Assembly: GCA_037131165.1 (NCBI GenBank)
Contig: JBAXRO010000069.1
Span: 1-9,513, forward strand
DNA length: 9,513 nucleotides
Direction of reading: 5' to 3'
From: WLNJ01 sp037131165
Lineage (GTDB): Bacteria > Actinomycetota > Thermoleophilia > Solirubrobacterales > Solirubrobacteraceae
The stretch's first letter is position 1; every line of letters begins with the position of its first letter. Under the pieces are notes generated by a model. The model worked only from the letters and a program-made list of their open reading frames with translations. It had not been told where the DNA came from and searched no databases. The position numbers and the translations under genes are program-made. This document shows positions 1 through 4,982 of the stretch, piece by piece.

Positions 1-463
1 TGAAGACGTATGCCGGCGAGCCGACCGCAGCGGAGTGGGCGGCCACGGCGTTCGCGAGGTTGCCAGTGGAGGCGCAGGCGAAGGTCTCAAATCCCAGTTC
101 CAGACCCCTCGCCAGTGCCACCGAGACGACCCGGTCCTTGAAGGAGTGGGTCGGGTTGGCGGCCTCGTTCTTGATCCAGAGCTCGTCGATCCCCAGCTGC
201 GCTGCAAGCCGATCGGCCTTGATCAGCGGGGTGAGACCGGTCGGCAACGCGCCCTTCGGAGCCTTTTGGACCGGCAGGAAGTCGGCGTAGCGCCAGAGGG
301 TGTGAGGACCGGCCTGGATCCGGCGGCGAAGCTCGCCTGGATCGGTGTCGGACGGATGCTGGTAGCTCACCTCCAGAGGCCCGAAGCAGTTCGAGCATGC
401 GTAGAGGGCCTCGAGGGGATGATCCTGCTTGCACTCCTTGCACTTCAGTGATGTCGGCGGCAT
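1..463 (-). CDS. thrC: Threonine synthase, N-terminal 154 residues (runs off left edge)
   Basis: This is the start of a PLP-dependent fold-type II enzyme that converts O-phosphohomoserine to threonine in the cytoplasm. Seen: four cysteines at residues 8, 11, 23 and 26 (CKEC and CSNC) form a small zinc-ribbon-like N-terminus. The motif PTHSFKDR holds the expected PLP lysine at residue 109, and CASTGN at 130-135 fits the phosphate/substrate loop. The ATG at 463 is preceded by GAAAGG with a 7-nt spacer, and the frame is open to the window edge. N-terminal cysteine pairs occur in many bacterial and archaeal threonine synthases. Its leader holds a SAM-I riboswitch, so expression should respond to S-adenosylmethionine. 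Because of that control, a related activity on O-phosphohomoserine feeding methionine synthesis cannot be excluded from this fragment. The family call is firm and the exact substrate is less so. Confidence 0.93.
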   Translation of the reverse strand, partial: MPPTSLKCKECKQDHPLEALYACSNCFGPLEVSYQHPSDTDPGELRRRIQAGPHTLWRYADFLPVQKAPKGALPTGLTPLIKADRLAAQLGIDELWIKNEAANPTHSFKDRVVSVALARGLELGFETFACASTGNLANAVAAHSAAVGSPAYVF

Positions 464-471
464 ATCTTGAC

Positions 472-504
472 CTTTCGTCTTCCGCCGGGATTCGTGGGCG
501 AAAG
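472..504 (-). promoter_or_regulatory. Possible Shine-Dalgarno-sequestering hairpin (thrC expression platform)
   Basis: Between the riboswitch and the thrC ATG, CTTTCG (499-504, minus strand) is perfectly complementary to CGAAAG (472-477), which contains the thrC ribosome binding site. A second, mutually exclusive hairpin pairs TTCGCC with GGCGGAA with one bulged G, and leaves the binding site free. This suggests an on/off translational switch. I could not trace how P1 formation would choose between the two, so the regulatory role is inferred. Confidence 0.4.
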
Positions 505-518
505 CGATCAACGCCTGC

Positions 519-620
519 CTCACATCTCCCGAGTGTTAACTCGTTGGACTTGGCACCTTCCCCTTCCGGGGGGTTGCCGGCGCTTCAAAGGGCCTATCCC
601 TCCACGCCTCTCGATGTGTA
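519..620 (-). promoter_or_regulatory. SAM-I (S-box) riboswitch in the thrC leader
   Basis: Read on the minus strand, the conserved S-box core is present in order: AUCGAGAGGCGUGGAGGGAU, GGCCCUUUGAAGC, GCCGGCAACC, then AAGGUGCCAAGUCC and a closing GAGAUGUG. The helices check by hand. P1 is CACATC (613-618) with GATGTG (521-526). P2 is GGCG (605-608) with CGCC (579-582). P3 is GGCAACC (572-578) with GGTGCC (552-557), closed inside by CCCC/GGGG around a GGAA tetraloop. P4 is CGAGT-TAAC-ACTCG (530-543). S-box RNAs bind S-adenosylmethionine and usually lower expression of methionine and sulfur genes. This one sits 58 nt upstream of the thrC start. No U-rich intrinsic terminator follows, so control of translation is more likely than attenuation of transcription. 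Confidence 0.96.
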
Positions 621-636
621 CTGCTATGTGAGCGAC

Positions 637-665
637 AGAATAGCGACCTGCCGGACGCGACGCAA
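637..665 (-). promoter_or_regulatory. Probable sigma-70-type promoter for the riboswitch-thrC transcript
   Basis: On the minus strand a -35-like TTGCGT (660-665) lies 17 nt before a -10-like TATTCT (637-642). Transcription would begin near 629-630, about 11 nt before the first P1 base of the SAM riboswitch. That is the expected layout for a riboswitch leader and gives a 5' UTR of about 166 nt. The match is by eye and the -35 is only half consensus. Confidence 0.6.
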
Positions 666-767
666 GCTGCGATGCAACTTCGCCCACGTCGACAGTCGAA
701 ACCCCTCTCCGGGTACCCTGTGTTCAGATGGATCCCGTGTTGTCGACAGACGAACCCCGAAGTCCCG

Positions 768-1763
768 ATGGCGAGCCTTCCCAAGCCCCGCCTGCGTCGC
801 TCTGCCCGCACACGGGCCGTCGCTCCTGCTTCCGCCGAGCCTGATCGCCTCCACGTCGAGGAGATTTCCTTCGCCGGCCTTCGCTGGATAAACATCGAGC
901 GGCCGCGCTCGGCTGAGCGCTCGTGGCTCCAGGAGCGCTTCGAGTTCCACCCTCTGGCCCTCGAGGACGTCTTCTCCCGCAACCAGCGGCCGAAGATCGA
1001 TGAGTTCCCCGATCACCTCTTCGCGATCCTCCAGTTTCCCCGGTTCAACGCCGAACAGGGCCGGCTCGGCGCCTCGGAGCTCAATGCGTTCGTCGGTGAC
1101 GGCTACCTGATCACGTTCCCGATCGATCCGATCGATCCGATCACGTACCTGTTCGAGCGCTGCCGGCAGAGCGAGGAAGTTCGCGAGGAACTCTTCGGCC
1201 GTGGGGCGGGCTACCTCTTCTACCGGGTCGTCGACGCCTGTGTCGATGCCGGCTTCCCGATGCTCCGCAAGATCGGCGCGAAGCTCGAGCACCTCGAGGA
1301 CGAGATCTTCGCCGGCCACTCCTCCGAGGCCGTCCTCGACATCTCCAATGCCAAACAGGAGATCATCAACTTCCGCAAGATCGTGCGACCGCAGCGCGTT
1401 GTCTTCCGCGACCTCGAGAGGTCCAGGCACCCGACGGTCTCCGCCGAGCTGGAGATCTACTTCGACGACCTCGAGGACGCTTCCGAGCGAATCTGGCAGA
1501 TCCTCGACGGGTACAAGGAGACGATCGAAGCACTCGAGGCGACGAACGAATCGGTCCTGTCGCACAGGCTCAACGACGTGCTGCGCATCCTCACCGTCCT
1601 GACCGTCATCTTCCTGCCCCCGACTCTCGTCGCCGGAATCATGGGGATGAACGTCGGGATCCCAGGTGAGAACACCGCGGTGGGATTCTGGGGCGTCGTC
1701 GTGGTGGTTGGAGTGATGCTCGGTGGTTCGCTCGCGTTCTTCAAGTCGCGCGGCTGGCTCTGA
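768..1763 (+). CDS. corA: CorA-family magnesium/divalent metal transporter
   Basis: This encodes a 331-residue CorA-like inner-membrane channel, which as a family carries Mg2+, Co2+ or other divalent cations as a homopentamer. Seen: a soluble N-terminal alpha/beta domain (about residues 1-130), then long charged helices typical of the CorA stalk (about 135-270). Two C-terminal membrane segments follow (about 273-292 and 303-325), with the signature GMN at residues 293-295 between them. After GMN the loop reads VGIPGEN in place of the classical MPEL-type loop, so cation choice may differ. The ATG at 768 is chosen because the 32 in-frame residues upstream, from ATG 672, do not look like a CorA N-terminus. 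No strong ribosome binding site is visible. The gene is divergent from thrC and 29 bp before the lipid kinase gene, which seems to have its own promoter. Confidence 0.9.
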   Translation: MASLPKPRLRRSARTRAVAPASAEPDRLHVEEISFAGLRWINIERPRSAERSWLQERFEFHPLALEDVFSRNQRPKIDEFPDHLFAILQFPRFNAEQGRLGASELNAFVGDGYLITFPIDPIDPITYLFERCRQSEEVREELFGRGAGYLFYRVVDACVDAGFPMLRKIGAKLEHLEDEIFAGHSSEAVLDISNAKQEIINFRKIVRPQRVVFRDLERSRHPTVSAELEIYFDDLEDASERIWQILDGYKETIEALEATNESVLSHRLNDVLRILTVLTVIFLPPTLVAGIMGMNVGIPGENTAVGFWGVVVVVGVMLGGSLAFFKSRGWL

Positions 1764-1780
1764 TCGGTCCCAGGCGCGGC

Positions 1781-1786
1781 TAGGCT
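1781..1786 (+). promoter_or_regulatory. -10 element of a leaderless promoter for the lipid kinase
   Basis: TAGGCT ends exactly six bases before the GTG at 1793. With usual sigma-70 spacing this places the transcript start on the G of GTG, meaning a leaderless mRNA. No Shine-Dalgarno sequence at a useful distance is seen, and the -35 region, which overlaps the corA stop, is weak. The same geometry is found before recJ. Confidence 0.5.
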
Positions 1787-1792
1787 GCGGGG

Positions 1793-2752
1793 GTGCCCCG
1801 GGATTCCGCCCAATCACGAAGCTCCATGGCTCCGCCGGCTGCAAAGCGCAAGATCCTCGTGGTGGTCAACCCGGCCGCCAGTTCCGTCAGTTCGACACTT
1901 CGATCGCTGATGATCTCGGCTTTGGCGACGAGGTTCGAGGTCACTGCTGCGGTAACCGAGGCAAAGGGCCACGCGGTCGAGCTGGCGGAGGAGGCCGCCG
2001 CCCAGGAGCTGGACGGCGTTATCGCGTTCGGTGGTGACGGAACCGCCAACGAGGTTGCCAACGGCGTAGCGGGGAGCGCGGTGCCCTTGAGCTGCCTGCC
2101 CGGCGGTTCGGCGAACGTCTACTGCGGTGTGCTCGGGATCCCAAGAGACTTGGCTGGAGCTGTCCGCAACCTGTTGCGCCGGGCCGATGACTGGCGCGTG
2201 GAACAGGTCGATGCAGCGTCGGTCAACGGTCGCCGGTTCCTTTTCACCAGCGGAGTCGGGCTCGATGCGAGAATCCTCGAAGGGGTGGATGCGCGCCCCG
2301 ACCTCAAGCGTCGCTGGAGGCAATGGTGGTTCGTGACCGAGGCGGGCCGAACGATCTCGGCCGACTATCGATTCAACCCGCCATCCTTGGAACTCGAATC
2401 GGTGGAAACAACCCGGGGAGTGGCGGTCGTGGTGCAGAACGGAAGGCCGTGGACCTACTTCGGAAGGCGACCCGTGACCGTCTCCAAGAACGCAGGCCTT
2501 GTTACCGGGACTCTTGCCGCCACCGTTGTCGGTACCCCGCGTCCGTGGGACTACCCGTCGATCGGCTGGCGCGTGCTCTCAGGGCGAGGATCGGAGGGAC
2601 ACCCGAGGATCACCGAGGTAACGGCCTCCAACTTCTCGGTTCGGCCACTCGAATCGGACAGCATCGATATCCATGTCGACGGCGACCACATCGGTCGCTT
2701 CGACGAGGCCCGCTACTCGGTCGAGGCCGGCGCGATGCGGGTCGTCTGCTGA
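1793..2752 (+). CDS. Diacylglycerol kinase / lipid kinase family protein
   Basis: This 319-residue protein belongs to the soluble DagK/LCB5-like lipid kinase family, which transfers phosphate from ATP to diacylglycerol or a related lipid at the inner membrane face. Seen: the N-terminal nucleotide-fold strand KILVVVNPAAS (about 20-30), the hallmark GGDGT at residues 80-84 within IAFGGDGTANEVANG, and PGGSANVY (103-110), a variant of the usual PGGT-N-D loop. A C-terminal beta-rich domain ends with HVDGDHIG. The length is normal for the family. The GTG at 1793 fits a leaderless start. The ATG at 1826 (residue 12) is an alternative, and both leave the kinase domain intact. The substrate (diacylglycerol, a sphingoid base or another lipid) cannot be told from sequence. 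The gene converges on rel with only 7 bp between stop codons. Confidence 0.9.
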   Translation: MPRDSAQSRSSMAPPAAKRKILVVVNPAASSVSSTLRSLMISALATRFEVTAAVTEAKGHAVELAEEAAAQELDGVIAFGGDGTANEVANGVAGSAVPLSCLPGGSANVYCGVLGIPRDLAGAVRNLLRRADDWRVEQVDAASVNGRRFLFTSGVGLDARILEGVDARPDLKRRWRQWWFVTEAGRTISADYRFNPPSLELESVETTRGVAVVVQNGRPWTYFGRRPVTVSKNAGLVTGTLAATVVGTPRPWDYPSIGWRVLSGRGSEGHPRITEVTASNFSVRPLESDSIDIHVDGDHIGRFDEARYSVEAGAMRVVC

Positions 2753-2759
2753 GTCGGGG

Positions 2760-4982
2760 TCAGTCCGAACCCGGCGTTAGCCGGTAGGCGTCGTAAACGG
2801 CGTCGATCTGGCGCAGCTTGCCGATTGCGAGGTCGAGCGCCCGGGTATCCGGAACCTCAACCACGAAGCGGTTGCGGACCATCGGATCTGCGGTCGTGAC
2901 CTTTGCCTCGACGATGTTCGCTCCTGCCTCCGAGAAAGCGCGCGAGAGGTCCTCGAGAAGGTGGTGGCGATCCCAGCCATCGACCTGGAGCTCCACCCTG
3001 AAGCTTGTTTCCGGGTCCCCCTCCCACCTCACCTGTGCGAAGCGGCTCGGGTCCTTGCGGAGCGCCACTGCATTCGGGCATTCCTCGCGGTGGATCGTGA
3101 TTCCCCGACCGAGCGAGACGTAACCGCAGATCCGATCACCGGGCGCAGGCATGCAGCACTTGGCCATCCTCAGCATCACGTCGGCGCCTACGCCTTCGAC
3201 CGTGATGCCGTAGCTGCCAGCGGCCGTGCGCGCCTGTTCGCGGTTGCGTCCGCTGCGCAGCAGGTCTTCGGCGGCGCTCCCCTCGGTCTCGGCCGATTCG
3301 CCTCGCCTGAGTCGCTGGTGGACCTTCTGCACGACGAGCGACGCCGAGATCTTCCCTCCGCCGATCGCGCGGTAGAGCTCGTCGGCCCGTCTGAAGCCAA
3401 GCTCCCTCGTGATCTCGGCCAGCATCACGGAACCGCTCAGCTTTTGCGACGGAAGTCCGTCCCTGCGCAGCGCCTCGGCCAGCTGCTCACGGCCGGCCTG
3501 TTCCGAATCACGCCTGTCCGCGCTGCGGAACCAAGCCCGGATCTTGTTGCGTGCCCGAGGCGTCCTGACCATCGCCAGCCAATCACGAGATGGCCCGCGC
3601 TCGCGCTTGGAAGTGATCACCTCGACGATGTCGCCGCTCTTGAGCTGATAGCTCAGGGGGACCATCCGCGAATTGACCTTCGCGCCCACGCACCGATGGC
3701 CGACATCGGTGTGGACTTCGTAGGCGAAATCGAGGGGAGTGGCCCCGGCCGAGAGCGACTTGACCTCACCCTTCGGCGTGAAGACATACACCTCGTCCTC
3801 GAAGAGCTCACCTCGCAGTGCCGCGAGGAAGTCGGCGGGGTCGGTCGTCCCGGCTCCCTCGCCGGCGGTCACATTGCTCAGCCACGTGAGATCGCCACCG
3901 GCACCGTCGCGGCCCTTGTAGGCCCAGTGGGCCGCGATCCCGAACTCGGCCGTCTGGTGCATCTCGCGCGTGCGGATCTGGATCTCAAGAGGACGCCCCT
4001 CGGGGCCGATCACCGTCGTGTGGAGTGACCGATAGCCGTTGCGCTTCGGCATGGCGATGTAGTCCTTGAAACGACCCGGCAGCGGCTTCCACAGGGTGTG
4101 TACTGCGCCGACTGTCGCGTAGCACTCCTTGACACCGGTAACGACGACGCGCATCGCCGTCAGGTCGTAGATCTCGTTGAACTCCTTCCCCTTCGTCGAC
4201 ATCTTCGAGTAGATCGAGTAGAAGTGCTTCGCCCGCCCGGAGATAGCTGCCTCGACTCCAAGGGCTCCGAGTTCCCGGTTGAGGATCCGCCCGGCCTGCT
4301 CGACGTATCGCTCCCGCTCGGTCCGCTGCTGGCTGACCAGTTCCTTGATCTCGTTGTACTTCCTCGGATGCAGCGTCGCGAACGCGATGTCCTCGAGCTC
4401 GGACTTGACCGCGTGGATGCCGAGCCTGTGCGCGAGCGGCGCGTAAATATCGAGGCTCTCCTTCGCCTTCTCGACCTGCTTCTGCTTCGGGAGCGAGCCA
4501 ACGGTCCGCATGTTGTGGAGCCTGTCGGCAAGCTTGATCAGGATCACCCGGACATCGCGGGTCATCGCAACGACCATCTTCCGGTAGTTCTCGGCCTGCG
4601 CCTCGTCCCTGCTCTGGAACGTCAGTTCGGTCAACTTGGTGACACCGTCGACGAGTTCCGACACCGTTGCGCCAAATTCCCGCTCAATGTCCGCGAGGCT
4701 GACTTCGGTGTCCTCGACTGTGTCGTGCAGCAGGGCCGCCTGAAGCACCGAGGTGTCGAGTCCGAGCCCGGCGCAGATCCGGGCCACCTCGACAGGGTGG
4801 TTCACGAAGGGCTCACCCGAGAGACGCGCCTGCCCTGAGTGGGCACGATCGGCGAAGTGGAACGCCCTCCGGACAGCGCCCCCGTCGACCTTTGTGTCGC
4901 TGCTCCCACGCTCAGTAGCGAGGGCGATCAGATCACCAACCTGCTCGACGATCGCTCCACGCGGCTCGTCGTCGGCGATCAG
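2760..4982 (-). CDS. rel: Bifunctional (p)ppGpp synthetase/hydrolase (Rel/SpoT family)
   Basis: This is the long Rel/SpoT enzyme that makes and degrades the stringent-response alarmone (p)ppGpp on and off the ribosome. Positions count from CTG 4982 (740 residues). The HD hydrolase domain has HDTVED (from 86) and KLADRLHNMRT (150-160), so hydrolase looks intact. The synthetase domain has GRAKHFYSIYSKM (from 249), IYDLTAMRVVV and LEIQIRT. A TGS domain follows (about 395-459), then a helical region, a conserved-cysteine domain (609, 610, 619, 635) and a C-terminal ACT domain (about 670-735). The first ATG/GTG/TTG in frame is GTG 4805, but conserved HD-domain sequence (AHSGQARLSGEPF) lies upstream of it in frame, so that start is too short. 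CTG 4982 overlaps the recJ stop as CTGA. ATT 5012 has AGGAGG 7 nt upstream. I chose CTG, with the start uncertain. It is last in the run after recJ and likely translationally coupled to it. Confidence 0.95.
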   Translation of the reverse strand: MIADDEPRGAIVEQVGDLIALATERGSSDTKVDGGAVRRAFHFADRAHSGQARLSGEPFVNHPVEVARICAGLGLDTSVLQAALLHDTVEDTEVSLADIEREFGATVSELVDGVTKLTELTFQSRDEAQAENYRKMVVAMTRDVRVILIKLADRLHNMRTVGSLPKQKQVEKAKESLDIYAPLAHRLGIHAVKSELEDIAFATLHPRKYNEIKELVSQQRTERERYVEQAGRILNRELGALGVEAAISGRAKHFYSIYSKMSTKGKEFNEIYDLTAMRVVVTGVKECYATVGAVHTLWKPLPGRFKDYIAMPKRNGYRSLHTTVIGPEGRPLEIQIRTREMHQTAEFGIAAHWAYKGRDGAGGDLTWLSNVTAGEGAGTTDPADFLAALRGELFEDEVYVFTPKGEVKSLSAGATPLDFAYEVHTDVGHRCVGAKVNSRMVPLSYQLKSGDIVEVITSKRERGPSRDWLAMVRTPRARNKIRAWFRSADRRDSEQAGREQLAEALRRDGLPSQKLSGSVMLAEITRELGFRRADELYRAIGGGKISASLVVQKVHQRLRRGESAETEGSAAEDLLRSGRNREQARTAAGSYGITVEGVGADVMLRMAKCCMPAPGDRICGYVSLGRGITIHREECPNAVALRKDPSRFAQVRWEGDPETSFRVELQVDGWDRHHLLEDLSRAFSEAGANIVEAKVTTADPMVRNRFVVEVPDTRALDLAIGKLRQIDAVYDAYRLTPGSD
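2771..2784. terminator. Small hairpin near the convergent kinase/rel ends
   Basis: CCGGC-GTTA-GCCGG forms a perfect 5-bp stem with a four-base loop 18 bp after the lipid kinase stop, inside the last codons of rel. No T-run follows on the plus strand, so it is at best a weak or factor-assisted terminator for the plus-strand transcript. Confidence 0.25.

Noticed and set aside
464..520. Intrinsic terminator as the riboswitch expression platform
   Set aside because: Stems can be drawn but no U-run follows any of them before the thrC start codon.
397..891. Plus-strand reading frame across the thrC-corA gap
   Set aside because: It covers the SAM riboswitch and thrC promoter in antisense, has no motif or ribosome binding site, and overlaps the corA start.
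624..1844. Long minus-strand reading frame (406 codons) opposite corA
   Set aside because: Its composition (rich in D, E, R, V) mirrors the codon bias of the plus-strand CorA gene, which has clear family motifs. It would also cover the thrC promoter and the divergent intergenic region.
2961..4028. Long plus-strand reading frame (355 codons) opposite rel
   Set aside because: It is a shadow of the Rel coding strand, as is common in high-GC DNA. It has no recognisable domain, and Rel motifs are intact on the other strand.
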